Shown: positions 1-8,429 of the stretch, one piece after another | How positions within the stretch are numbered: position 1 is the stretch's first letter | Layout of the letters: the number at the start of each line of letters is the position of its first letter | Origin: a bacterium | GTDB taxonomy: Bacteria > CLD3 > SB21 | Direction: 5' to 3' | Length of the DNA stretch: 42,681 nt | Assembly: GCA_008933615.1 (NCBI GenBank) | Contig: WBUR01000035.1 | Span: 1 to 42,681 of the forward strand | Translations under genes and position numbers: made by a program | Notes under the pieces: model-generated | The model's input: the letters and a program-made list of their open reading frames with translations, nothing else | Databases searched by the model: none | What the model was told of the DNA's origin: nothing

Positions 1-647
<647 letters not shown>

Positions 648-658
648 TCAATAAGAGA

Positions 659-687
659 AATATACTTTTATTTTTTTTTAAAAACAA
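659..687 (-). promoter_or_regulatory. Candidate housekeeping promoter of mdh
   Basis: On the minus strand, TTGTTT (687-682) is followed after 17 bases by TATATT (664-659), about 100 bases before the mdh start and just past the rpmA terminator. The same TTG-N20-TATATTT layout occurs before rplU and before the GWxTD gene. The tract is very AT-rich, so a chance match is possible. Confidence 0.4.
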
Positions 688-702
688 TTATAAGCGTTTT
701 TG

Positions 703-741
703 GGCAAAAAAAAACGGACTCAAGATTCTTGAGTCCGTTTT
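703..741 (-). terminator. Rho-independent terminator of rplU-rpmA
   Basis: A near-perfect inverted repeat (711-724 pairing with 728-741, loop 725-727) with an ACTCAAG/CTTGAGT core is followed on the minus strand by an uninterrupted T-run (complement of the A-run ending near 706). It sits 22 bases after the rpmA stop codon and so ends the ribosomal-protein transcript before mdh. Confidence 0.9.
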
Positions 742-763
742 ATGCTTTGCTGTTCCGTAATCT

Positions 764-1033
764 TTAAGCTTTTGCTTCCGGAACGGGGTACACGCTGACC
801 TTTTTGCGTGTTTTGTCTTTGGGTTCGAACTTGACAACGCCGTCAATAAGCGAAAAGATCGTGTCATCGCTGCCGATCCCGACGTTTTTGCCGAGATGGA
901 ATTTAGTGCCGCGTTGGCGGACAATAATGTTACCGGCGAGCACTACTTCTCCGCTGTATCGTTTGACGCCGAGACGCTGGCCGTGGCTGTCACGCCCGTT
1001 CTTGGTGCTGCCTAGTCCTTTCTTATGTGCCAT
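764..1033 (-). CDS. rpmA: 50S ribosomal protein L27
   Basis: Structural protein of the large ribosomal subunit whose N-terminal tail reaches toward the peptidyl transferase centre. The 89-residue product starts [16 protein letters not shown], the universal L27 N-terminus, and continues with the conserved GVKRYSGE and [10 protein letters not shown] segments. Length is normal for the family. A longer in-frame start 36 bases upstream is rejected because the family begins at MAHKKG and because AAGGAG lies just before the ATG at 1033. There is no N-terminal extension of the Firmicutes type that needs cleavage. It follows rplU with a 10-base gap, the usual L21-L27 operon. Confidence 0.97.
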   Translation of the reverse strand: MAHKKGLGSTKNGRDSHGQRLGVKRYSGEVVLAGNIIVRQRGTKFHLGKNVGIGSDDTIFSLIDGVVKFEPKDKTRKKVSVYPVPEAKA

Positions 1034-1043
1034 GGTATACTCC

Positions 1044-1358
1044 TTACTTTGAAATCGCGTTAACTTCAATTTCCGTAAAAGGCTGACGATGGCCTTTCTT
1101 CTTCTGGAAACCTTTTCGGCGGTATTTACGGAAGTGAATGACTTTGTCGTTCTGACCGTGGCTTAAAACGGTCGATTCTACTTTTGCACCTTTTACGGTA
1201 GGCGTGCCGATTTGGACGTCGCCATTTTCGGAAATCAAAAGGACGTTATCAAAAACGACCTTATCGCCGATTTCCGCTTCAGCAATGCGCGGGATAACGA
1301 CTTTCTTTCCCGCTTCGCATTTGTACTGAAAACCTTTGATATCAACTACTGCGTACAC
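1044..1358 (-). CDS. rplU: 50S ribosomal protein L21
   Basis: Large-subunit ribosomal protein that binds 23S rRNA. The 104-residue product begins [13 protein letters not shown] and ends with the conserved basic block [21 protein letters not shown], the signature region of L21. Length is normal. The start codon is GTG, preceded by TTTTGGAGG at a good distance, which settles the start. It is the first gene of the rplU-rpmA operon; a TTG-N20-TATATTTG promoter lies about 50 bases upstream, and the operon ends at the hairpin near 711-741. Confidence 0.97.
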   Translation of the reverse strand: MYAVVDIKGFQYKCEAGKKVVIPRIAEAEIGDKVVFDNVLLISENGDVQIGTPTVKGAKVESTVLSHGQNDKVIHFRKYRRKGFQKKKGHRQPFTEIEVNAISK

Positions 1359-1406
1359 TTTTTGCCTCCAAAACTCTGTTGGATTACAGTATTATAAATT
1401 AGGCTG

Positions 1407-1437
1407 CAAATATAGCGGGCGAATGCGTATAAAGCAA
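1407..1437 (-). promoter_or_regulatory. Housekeeping promoter of rplU-rpmA, Bacteroidota-like
   Basis: Minus strand: TTG (1437-1435), 20 bases, then TATATTTG (1414-1407). This fits TTG(A)-N17-TATAAT and also the Bacteroidota TTTG/TAnnTTTG arrangement with its 19-21 base spacing. The predicted start of transcription is near 1400, leaving about 40 bases of leader before the GTG of rplU. The position before a strongly expressed operon makes this the best of the three similar promoters seen in the window. Confidence 0.6.
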
Positions 1438-1477
1438 GGTTTTTTTTGAGTTTTTTGGAGGTATATTGTGAAGCAAT

Positions 1478-2584
1478 TTACCGCAGAATCGTCTTCATCT
1501 TACGCTCGAGGTTGCCCTGCGCCCAAACTACATCGAAGTTCAGTTCCCCGAGCAAAATATCCTCTTCCGTTGTGATTTCAATCCGCCATTCCCCGGGCCA
1601 GATCGTCGTCTTGTAGGAAAACCCGCGATAGCCGCCTTCACGTCCGCCCTGAAGCAGGTAGCTTAGTTTTTCCTGCGAAATCCACTGCATCCGGCTTGGC
1701 TCATACCGCTGCCAGTCGTAGTAGATCGTTTTCTTCATCTCGGTTGGCGCGAAGATGGAGGTAAAACAAAACACCGTATCGCCCTGACGGTATTGATATA
1801 CGCTGCTGGAATTTCGCCAAAACGCATACCATTCCGGCTTTTCAAACTGCAGCGAGTAGAGATAATCGCTTTTTGCAACGTGATGATAAATGCCGTAATG
1901 TTTCAGCGCCATCGGAACAGGGGGGATCCATCGCATAAAATAGAACACGTTGAGCAGGATATAAATGATGAGAATAACAAAAGACGATCTGAGAAATGAT
2001 TTTTGCGTGACTTTTGATGTGCCGAAACAAACCACCGCCAAAACGACCAGCGTAAAAGCCAAACCCATTGCTCCACCTAAAAGAAATGTTTTCTGTCCCA
2101 TTTCTTTGGTTATGATGGGGAGGAAAAAAATAAAAAACGACACGCAGGCGATAAAATACATTGCAAACTGGAGGTAAAGATAGTTAAATTTCTTTTTGTA
2201 AAATTCATTGATCAGCAGGAGAGCCATTAACCCTGCGATAAACAAAAACGATTTGAGTCCGGCGGAACTCTGGAAATAGAAATACACATGTTTACTGAAA
2301 AGCCCGCCCATAAAAAACTGGATGCCTGCCGTTATCCAATTAGCACGGCTCTCGAAAAAAGCGAAACGCAGACGGCCGCTTTCGATCAAATGCGACATGA
2401 TGATCAAAATGCCCGCCAATACGACATAGGCAAGCAACTGATAGTTGTCCCGCATGACGTCAATGCGCTTAGGATTCAGATTATGCAGGATAAATCCAAT
2501 AGCGAAATAGAATGGGCCGATGATGCCTTTGTGTTTTTGGTAGTATTGCCAAAGCCAACCGGCCGGCGCGAGAAACCGATGCAT
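1478..2584 (-). CDS. DUF2914 domain-containing membrane protein
   Basis: A 368-residue protein with an N-terminal membrane part (about residues 45-220, six to eight hydrophobic segments) and a soluble C-terminal domain. The C-terminal portion, with the block GGREGGYRGFSYKTTIWPG followed by EWRIEITTEEDILLGELNF, is what I recognise as the DUF2914 domain (about residues 300-360). The function of the family is unknown; the fold probably lies on the outer face of the inner membrane. It is transcribed alone, divergent from the BatD-like gene. The ATG at 2584 has only a weak ribosome-binding site, so the exact start is not certain. Confidence 0.75.
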   Translation of the reverse strand: MHRFLAPAGWLWQYYQKHKGIIGPFYFAIGFILHNLNPKRIDVMRDNYQLLAYVVLAGILIIMSHLIESGRLRFAFFESRANWITAGIQFFMGGLFSKHVYFYFQSSAGLKSFLFIAGLMALLLINEFYKKKFNYLYLQFAMYFIACVSFFIFFLPIITKEMGQKTFLLGGAMGLAFTLVVLAVVCFGTSKVTQKSFLRSSFVILIIYILLNVFYFMRWIPPVPMALKHYGIYHHVAKSDYLYSLQFEKPEWYAFWRNSSSVYQYRQGDTVFCFTSIFAPTEMKKTIYYDWQRYEPSRMQWISQEKLSYLLQGGREGGYRGFSYKTTIWPGEWRIEITTEEDILLGELNFDVVWAQGNLERKMKTILR

Positions 2585-2738
2585 AGGATGTTGCTTTAGT
2601 TTTTAAATAACAGGTGATCGTACATAAAAGGCAAAAGATAAACAAGAAAATTCTTATTCAGTCCGATAAGTTGTATTGCGCCGAATGCAAAATTTGTATA
2701 AATTAATCACAGAAAATCATCGGTTACAGGGACCCCGA

Positions 2739-3662
2739 ATGTATATACATTGTTTATACCTAATTATAATCTGGGTAACGTGTGTGAGTTTGCACGCGCA
2801 GGACATGAAGGTCGACGTGTCAACCAACCGAGACAGTCTCTCGATCGGGGAGACGCTCGTCTACTCCATAACGATAACGCACGGGCCGAAGGCAAAAATT
2901 TTAGGAGAACCCCGTGTTGATTTCAGCGAATTTGAATTAACGCAAATCAAGAAGTTAGAACCAACGGAACAAAACGGCCGGCTCATTGAAAAAACGGATT
3001 ATCTTCTGACGACCTTCAATATCGACACTTATATGATCGCAGCGCCGAAAGTGCAATTTCTTTTCAATAAAGACACGCTCACGATCGAAGGCCAATCCAA
3101 ACGCATCAGGGTAACCAGTTCCATTGATACCAGTTTCAAAGATATTCGCCCGGAGAAGCCGATCATTGAAGGAGAAATAAATTGGCGGCTGTTGGCGCTC
3201 TATCTGGTGTTGGCCTTAGCGTTGACCGGAGGGTTGGTTTATTTTGGAATAAAATTATACAAGAAATATCGTTATCGTAAATTACATCCTGCTCCCCGGG
3301 TTATTCCTGAAATCATTCGGTCTCCGGAGGAAATCGCACTGGAAGCATTAGACAAGCTTAAAGAAAAAGGGCTGGTTGAACAAGGGGAGTTCAAGCAATT
3401 CCACGTTGAGATATCCGATATTATCCGGGGATATGTCGAGAATAAATTTCATATTCCGGCGCTTGAGTCTACTACATCCGAACTCATAGGTGAATTTAGG
3501 AAAAAACGCGTCATTGAAGAGAACTTTGTCACGTTGCTGCGGCGATTTCTGGAAGTTTGCGATCTGGTTAAATTTGCAAAATATAAACCTTCAAACGAAG
3601 AGTGTCTGGAAGTATTTAACGAAGCACATAATTTAGTAAAGTATCGTCCGACGAAAAGTTAA
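2739..3662 (+). CDS. Short BatD-like membrane protein
   Basis: A 307-residue protein with a cleavable signal (hydrophobic IHCLYLIIIWVTCVSLHAQ), a beta-rich periplasmic part with the 'DSLSIGETLVYSITITHGPKA' type of Ig-like start, a transmembrane helix near residues 150-172 (LLALYLVLALALTGGLVYF), a basic stop-transfer segment and a helical cytoplasmic domain. This order resembles BatD/DUF4381-like proteins, but it is shorter than the usual 450-600 residue BatD and no BatA/BatB von Willebrand or MoxR genes are nearby. The ATG at 2739 gives a proper signal peptide; in-frame TTG (2676) and ATG (2685) starts would add an untypical hydrophilic leader. Role unknown; BatD proteins are loosely linked to stress tolerance. 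Confidence 0.55.
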   Translation: MYIHCLYLIIIWVTCVSLHAQDMKVDVSTNRDSLSIGETLVYSITITHGPKAKILGEPRVDFSEFELTQIKKLEPTEQNGRLIEKTDYLLTTFNIDTYMIAAPKVQFLFNKDTLTIEGQSKRIRVTSSIDTSFKDIRPEKPIIEGEINWRLLALYLVLALALTGGLVYFGIKLYKKYRYRKLHPAPRVIPEIIRSPEEIALEALDKLKEKGLVEQGEFKQFHVEISDIIRGYVENKFHIPALESTTSELIGEFRKKRVIEENFVTLLRRFLEVCDLVKFAKYKPSNEECLEVFNEAHNLVKYRPTKS

Positions 3663-3739
3663 AGTATGACACCATTGTTGATTTTATTTCAATACGTACG
3701 ACAGTGCCGTTACTCATCCCATAATTAAGAGAGTCGATT

Positions 3740-4603
3740 ATGACATTTGGTATTATTGTAAACGTTCAGAAAGAAAACGTGATTCCGATCCTGCCGAAAT
3801 TTCTGGCATGGCTGATAGAAAAAAACTATGACTTCGTGGTGGATCAGGATGCGGAAAAAATATGTAAAGATAAAAAGCTTGCGAACAAGATCCCATTTGC
3901 AGAAGAAGAAGAATTGGCCAAGCAATCGGATTATCTTATTTCGTTCGGCGGGGACGGGACCCTGCTAATGACGGCGCGCCTGGCAGGGGATTCCGGTAAA
4001 CCCATTCTTGGCGTGAATGTAGGTAAATTAGGGTTCTTGACGGAAGTAGAAACGAAGGAACTGGAACAGGCATTTGAACGCGTTAAAGCAAAGGATTATC
4101 ATCTCGAACAACGCATGGTACTCGAGGCGCGTTGGGATTCCGAAGCGGCGTATGCTTTAAATGACTTTGTTCTTGTTCGCGGCGAGACAGTAAGGTTCAT
4201 CAAAATCCGAACGGAGGTTGATGAGGCATTTCTCAATACATATATTGCAGATGGGTTGATTGTAGCGACGCCCACGGGTTCCACAGCCTATTCGCTTTCG
4301 GCCAACGGGCCGATATTGGCGCCAACCCTTGAAGCGATTATCATTAATCCCATCTGTCCGCACACATTGACCGCAAGACCGCTGGTGATCAATTCAGACC
4401 GAACTGTCAGGCTGACGTTGGAATCGCACGAGACCGTAAAACTAACCGCCGACGGCCATGAAGACGCGGACATTCACACTGGGACCTCAGTGACGATCAA
4501 GCAGGCCGCGCATAAAATTAACCTGATTCGATTTGGCGAACGAAATTTCTTTGAAGTTCTGCGGAATAAACTGCACTGGGGAGAAGACGTGAGGAATCAG
4601 TAA
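3740..4603 (+). CDS. nadK: NAD kinase
   Basis: Phosphorylates NAD to NADP in the cytoplasm using ATP or polyphosphate. The 287-residue product has the diagnostic GGDGT motif at residues 70-74 (SFGGDGTLLMTAR), followed by GVNVGKLGFLTE and the nucleotide-binding TPTGSTAYSLSANGP block, then the C-terminal PICPHTLTARPLVI and 'TADGHED' regions. All are conserved in the bacterial ATP-NAD kinase family and the length is normal. The start at 3740 follows GAGAGTCG. The gene is 77 bases after the BatD-like gene and ends before a bidirectional terminator, facing the next gene. Confidence 0.96.
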   Translation: MTFGIIVNVQKENVIPILPKFLAWLIEKNYDFVVDQDAEKICKDKKLANKIPFAEEEELAKQSDYLISFGGDGTLLMTARLAGDSGKPILGVNVGKLGFLTEVETKELEQAFERVKAKDYHLEQRMVLEARWDSEAAYALNDFVLVRGETVRFIKIRTEVDEAFLNTYIADGLIVATPTGSTAYSLSANGPILAPTLEAIIINPICPHTLTARPLVINSDRTVRLTLESHETVKLTADGHEDADIHTGTSVTIKQAAHKINLIRFGERNFFEVLRNKLHWGEDVRNQ

Positions 4604-4710
4604 CCAGTGAATAATGGATAATGTATAAGGCCAAGGGATTCCCTTCAGTATTAAACCACAGTTGTTTGTGGAGAGTGAGGAAATACATTCGCTGCTACCA
4701 GAGCCTACAT

Positions 4711-4761
4711 AATAACAAAACAAGAAACGGGTTTTCAATTTGAAAAACCCGTTTTGTTATT
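4711..4761. terminator. Bidirectional terminator between nadK and the DUF5684 gene
   Basis: Strong hairpin with a GC-rich core, AAACGGG (4725-4731) pairing with CCCGTTT (4748-4754), extended by flanking AATAACAAAAC and GTTTTGTTATT. It lies between two convergent genes and gives U-rich ends in both directions (TTTTGTTATT on each strand). It can therefore end both the nadK transcript and the one from 5124. Confidence 0.75.
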
Positions 4762-4782
4762 GACAGTAATTGTGAGAAAATT

Positions 4783-5124
4783 TTAACTGCTCTTTGCCGG
4801 AGCGGTGTACGTGGCATCGCCAAAGGCCAACATCGGATAGAATACAACCCCGAGAAGAATCAATCCTACCGTGAAACCAGTACTCTTACCAAAGGACAGC
4901 GACAGGTTGTGAATAACTATTATGATAAATACAATTTGAAGAAGTGGTATGAGCATAAGCAAAAGCCACCACCAGGGCTTCCCTACAATTTCCAACAGAA
5001 CGATAATGTTATAGATCGGGATAAGGCAAGCCCAGCCGGGTTTACCGGCTTTCGTGAAAATGATCCAGAGAGAAGCAATCATCAGTACGACAATCGCGAG
5101 ATAAATTAATGCTATGATAACCAT
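4783..5124 (-). CDS. Small membrane protein, DUF5684 type
   Basis: A 113-residue integral membrane protein with about three hydrophobic segments (residues 2-25, 50-75, 83-105). The block TKAGKPGWACLIPIYNIIVL followed by EIVGKPWWWLLLMLIP is typical of the DUF5684 family, often misnamed signal peptidase I; no Ser/Lys protease dyad is visible, so that name should not be used. GAGGAG stands before the ATG at 5124. It appears to be monocistronic and ends at the shared hairpin with nadK. Function unknown. Confidence 0.7.
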   Translation of the reverse strand: MVIIALIYLAIVVLMIASLWIIFTKAGKPGWACLIPIYNIIVLLEIVGKPWWWLLLMLIPLLQIVFIIIVIHNLSLSFGKSTGFTVGLILLGVVFYPMLAFGDATYTAPAKSS

Positions 5125-5246
5125 TTCCGTCTCCTCATTTTTATCACCTACTCATTTGGCTTTTCGGTTACGCCCCGTTATTTTTTAGTGGTATCTGGAC
5201 TCCACTTTATATTTTTTAAAAACTGCTTCTTGGTTTGTAATCAAAC

Positions 5247-5717
5247 TCACGCGACAGACGATGTTTCATCTAAGGAATGGAGAATTTCTTGAACCGATTT
5301 TGTAATTTTCGGCAAAACATTTTGTATGTCAGGTGAAAGATCAAGCTTCATCGGTTGAACCTTTTCAATGGAAACCGTGATAAGATGCACTTCAGGCATG
5401 TGGTTAAGGATTGCGGCTGACTCGACAAGGTCCTTCAGGCCGATATCGTGCGCGCTAAGGGCTTTGGGGAAATCGCTTGAAAACCGAGGCCGTATGATTC
5501 GTAAGGTTCCAGGTGGCTGTCCGTCCATCGTCGCGTCGATCATGATGATCTTTTTATAATGCTGCAGATATTCCAGCAAATGAAATCCGCCCGTTCCGCC
5601 ATCCAGAAAATGAACGTTTTCAGGCCAGGTTTGTTTTTCCAGTTCACGTATAGCGTGAACCCCGGCGCCTTCATCGCCCATGAGAACATTGCCAATGCCT
5701 AATACAAGAATCTTCAT
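5247..5717 (-). CDS. hyaD: [NiFe]-hydrogenase maturation endopeptidase (HyaD/HybD family)
   Basis: Cuts the C-terminal tail off the hydrogenase large subunit after nickel insertion. The 156-residue product begins MKILVLGIGNVLMGDEGAG, with the nickel-sensing residues expected from HybD: Glu16, Asp61 (IIMIDA) and His90 (LSAHD). The segment DGGTGGFHLLEYLQ is also typical. The ATG at 5717 is chosen over an in-frame GTG at 5729 because the family starts at this Met and GGAA precedes it. Its partner substrate HyaB, encoded just upstream, carries a 15-residue C-terminal extension. A terminator after hyaC and a gap of about 300 bases separate it from hyaABC, so it may have its own promoter. Confidence 0.92.
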   Translation of the reverse strand: MKILVLGIGNVLMGDEGAGVHAIRELEKQTWPENVHFLDGGTGGFHLLEYLQHYKKIIMIDATMDGQPPGTLRIIRPRFSSDFPKALSAHDIGLKDLVESAAILNHMPEVHLITVSIEKVQPMKLDLSPDIQNVLPKITKSVQEILHSLDETSSVA

Positions 5718-5869
5718 AGATATTTCCACAAGGTGTGGCGCTTAGCGCGCGATGTGAAACCATGGAACCGCAATAGCGTATCGCTTGGTAAGACAGGTGT
5801 TTAAAAAGTAAGTTGTTTTGTTCGCAACCGCAATAATTAATTATTCTATGCAAAAACAGTTTGATTTAT

Positions 5870-5950
5870 TCAAATCGATCTCCGCAGGTTCTACAAATTC
5901 ACGTAGAAAGTTTTGTCTGCGTAAATCGGCGCTATCTGCGGGAAAATTTA
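5870..5950. repeat. Degenerate intergenic inverted repeat of the 'ctgcgtaaat' type
   Basis: In the gene-free stretch 5718-6031, the sequence CAAATCGATCTCCGCAG (from 5871) is imperfectly mirrored by CTGCGTAAATCGGCGCTATC and TGCGGGAAAATTT (5927-5949). It resembles degenerate intergenic repeats with 'ctgcgtaaatc' words seen in many environmental genomes; that resemblance is from memory. Nothing else was recognised in this stretch apart from the hyaC terminator. Confidence 0.35.
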
Positions 5951-5983
5951 CAGTAGCTGAGTAGTTATCTCGCAGAAATTATT

Positions 5984-6013
5984 AAAAAAAAGGGCGAACT
6001 CTCGGTTCGCCCT
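5984..6013 (-). terminator. Terminator of the hyaABC hydrogenase operon
   Basis: Perfect 9-bp stem AGGGCGAAC (5991-5999) with GTTCGCCCT (6005-6013), loop of five bases, followed on the minus strand by a run of seven T (complement of 5984-5990). It stands 18 bases after the hyaC stop and marks the end of the structural operon. Confidence 0.9.
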
Positions 6014-6031
6014 ATTATTTCGGCAGGATGA

Positions 6032-6700
6032 CTACTTCTTTTCAATAAATTTCCAGCCGCCGCCCATGGAGGATAAAACGCCGCGGCCTTCGACGTAGTC
6101 ATGATAAAAAACAAGATATACGTGGACCATTGAAAAAATAATAAAGAACCACATGGTCAAATGATGCCACTGGCGAACGGCAAAGTCGCCGCCCATCAGA
6201 GGAACGATCCACGCAAATAGATTAGGAAGGATAGCATCGCTCATCGCCGCATACATTCCAAAGCCGGTGATGCACTGGAACAGAAAGGCGATAAACGTTA
6301 TGAAGTAGGTGAAGCTGGCGAGCGAATTATGTCCGATCGATTCGATCGGTTTGCTTTTGGCCTGGAGGATGTCGACCTTCAATACTTCCATAGCCTCCTG
6401 AAACTGTTCTTTCCTATGCAGGATGAAATTTCTCCATTGAGCGTATTTGTTGCCTGCAAAACCCCAATAGATCCTGAACATAAAATTGAAGAAGAACAGG
6501 AATGCGGCCGTGAAATGAATAAAACGCACCGTTCCAAACCAATAGCCGAAGGAAGCCTCCGAACCGCTTTGCAGAGCCGGAGGGCTGCCGATAATATATC
6601 CCGTTATGGCCAGCGCCGTCACACAGGCTCCGTTGAGCCAATGATAAAGGCGGACGGGGATCTGCCAAACGTAGACTCTGTTTAATGTTGCTGTATGCAT
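6032..6700 (-). CDS. hyaC: Ni/Fe-hydrogenase b-type cytochrome subunit
   Basis: Membrane anchor and electron acceptor that passes electrons from the hydrogenase small subunit to quinones. The 222-residue protein has four hydrophobic segments (about 22-40, 58-80, 128-152, 176-200) and the histidines expected to hold two b hemes: His20 (RLYHWLNG), His62 (RFIHFTAAF), His179/180 (QWHHLTMWF) and His193 (MVHVYLVFYHD). The last block is the CybH/HupC signature. Length is normal for the family. It follows hyaB by 10 bases and closes the operon at a strong terminator. The partner set fits a membrane-bound respiratory uptake hydrogenase. Confidence 0.95.
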   Translation of the reverse strand: MHTATLNRVYVWQIPVRLYHWLNGACVTALAITGYIIGSPPALQSGSEASFGYWFGTVRFIHFTAAFLFFFNFMFRIYWGFAGNKYAQWRNFILHRKEQFQEAMEVLKVDILQAKSKPIESIGHNSLASFTYFITFIAFLFQCITGFGMYAAMSDAILPNLFAWIVPLMGGDFAVRQWHHLTMWFFIIFSMVHVYLVFYHDYVEGRGVLSSMGGGWKFIEKK

Positions 6701-6710
6701 ACTTCATCTC

Positions 6711-8429
6711 CTAAAAGGTTTGGATTTGATGAACGTACGTACCCTTTTCATCATAGAGATGGACGGCGCATGCGATGCAAGGATCGAACGAATGAATCGT
6801 TCGTAATACCTCTAAGGGTTGTTCCGGATTCTTTATCGGCGTGCCGATCAGCGAAGATTCATACGCCGACATTTTACCTTCCGGATCCCGCGGCGAGGCA
6901 TTCCATGTGCTCGGAACGACTAGCTGGTAATTATCGATCTTCTGATCTTTGATCACGATCCAATGCGCCAAAGCGCCGCGCGGCGCCTCGGTGAGACCGA
7001 CGCCTTTTGCTTCTTTCGGCCAAGTGGCCGGTTCCCATTTTTCATTATTAAAGGTGCGCGTATCGCCGTTCTTGATATTGGTTAATAACTGCTGATAGAA
7101 TTCCATTGACCATCCGGCAATCAGTTGCGTTTCAATTCCGCGTGCAGCCGTCCGTCCAAGCGTTGAGAATAAAGCGGCTACAGGCACATCGAGTTTCTTC
7201 AGCACAGCGCCGATGGTTTCCTGTACTTCTTTGTGTCCGGAACCGTATGCAACGAGCAGCCTTGCCAGCGGCCCGACTTCCATCGCGTTACCTTTCCATC
7301 GCGGCGTCTTCAGCCAGCTGTATTTGCTGTCCACATTCAAATAGTCGTACGGCGGTTTCGGCCCGGTATAATTGAATTTCGTTTCGCCATCCCATGGATG
7401 TTTACCCTTATCGTTGCCGTCGGAATATTCATACCATGAATGCTTGATGAACTCCTGTACCTGATCAATATTCTTTCCGTCCACTTCGTGAATTTCTGCC
7501 AGATTACGGTTGAGTATCGCGCCGCGAGGGAATTTGAATTTCGACAGATCGCCGTATCCGTTCATCGGCAGATCGCCGTACGACATATAATTTGACAATC
7601 CTCCGCCTATCGCGCCCCAATCCTTGTAGAACGAGGCCACGGCGAGCAGATCGGGGATATACACCTGTTCGACAAAAACTTTTGCATCTTCGAATAGTTT
7701 TCCGACATACGCCAGACGTTCGGCATTTAAAGCGTTTGAGTCGTCAATATTAATGGAGCACGGCGCGCCGCCGACAAGGTAATTCGGATGCGGATTTTTG
7801 CCGCCGAAGATCGTATGAACTTTTACGATCTCTTTTTGCCATTCAAGCGCTTCGAGATAATGCGCCACACCTATGAGATTCACTTCCGCCGGCAGTTTAT
7901 ACGCCGCATGGCCCCAGTAGCCGTTGGCAAAAATGCCGAGTTGGCCGCTGGTGACAAAAGCGGTGAGTCGTTTTTGCAGATCGGAGAAATAGGCCGGCGA
8001 ACTCTTCGGCCAGTTGGAAATACTCTGCGCGATTTCCGATGTTTTTTTCGGATCGGCCTTTAATGCGCTCACGATATCCACCCAATCCAGCGCATGCAAA
8101 TGATAGAAATGCACTACGTGATCCTGCAGATATTGCGCGCAGAACATAAGATTACGAATCAATTCCGCATTCGGCGGCACGGTGATTTTTAAGGCGTCTT
8201 CGACGGTTCGCACCGACGCCAGCGCGTGTACGGTGGTGCATACGCCGCACGCGCGTTCCGTAAAAGCCCACGCGTCACGCGGATCGCGGCCTTTCAGAAT
8301 AAGTTCGAATCCCCGCACCATGGTGCCCGAACTGTAGGCATCCACGATTTTTCCGTCCTTCACTTCAACTTCAATACGAAGGTGTCCCTCAATGCGGGTG
8401 ATGGGATCGATGACAATTCGATTTGCCAT
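6711..8429 (-). CDS. hyaB: [NiFe]-hydrogenase large subunit, group 1 uptake type
   Basis: Holds the NiFe(CN)2CO active site that splits H2. The 572-residue protein has the N-terminal RIEGH motif (Glu14), the L1 cysteines C61 and C64 in RACGVC, and the L2 cysteines C551 and C554 in DPCIACAVH. The predicted HyaD cut is after His557, releasing a 15-residue tail, so the gene encodes an unprocessed precursor. All four nickel-binding cysteines are present. The start overlaps the hyaA stop as TAATG, with GGAGG six bases upstream, which fixes the ATG. The product has no signal of its own and is expected to be exported with the Tat signal of HyaA. Confidence 0.97.
   Translation of the reverse strand: MANRIVIDPITRIEGHLRIEVEVKDGKIVDAYSSGTMVRGFELILKGRDPRDAWAFTERACGVCTTVHALASVRTVEDALKITVPPNAELIRNLMFCAQYLQDHVVHFYHLHALDWVDIVSALKADPKKTSEIAQSISNWPKSSPAYFSDLQKRLTAFVTSGQLGIFANGYWGHAAYKLPAEVNLIGVAHYLEALEWQKEIVKVHTIFGGKNPHPNYLVGGAPCSINIDDSNALNAERLAYVGKLFEDAKVFVEQVYIPDLLAVASFYKDWGAIGGGLSNYMSYGDLPMNGYGDLSKFKFPRGAILNRNLAEIHEVDGKNIDQVQEFIKHSWYEYSDGNDKGKHPWDGETKFNYTGPKPPYDYLNVDSKYSWLKTPRWKGNAMEVGPLARLLVAYGSGHKEVQETIGAVLKKLDVPVAALFSTLGRTAARGIETQLIAGWSMEFYQQLLTNIKNGDTRTFNNEKWEPATWPKEAKGVGLTEAPRGALAHWIVIKDQKIDNYQLVVPSTWNASPRDPEGKMSAYESSLIGTPIKNPEQPLEVLRTIHSFDPCIACAVHLYDEKGTYVHQIQTF

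Noticed and set aside
4783-5124. Signal peptidase I
   Set aside because: Although such proteins are often named this way, no Ser/Lys catalytic residues or peptidase motifs are visible; the pattern is DUF5684.
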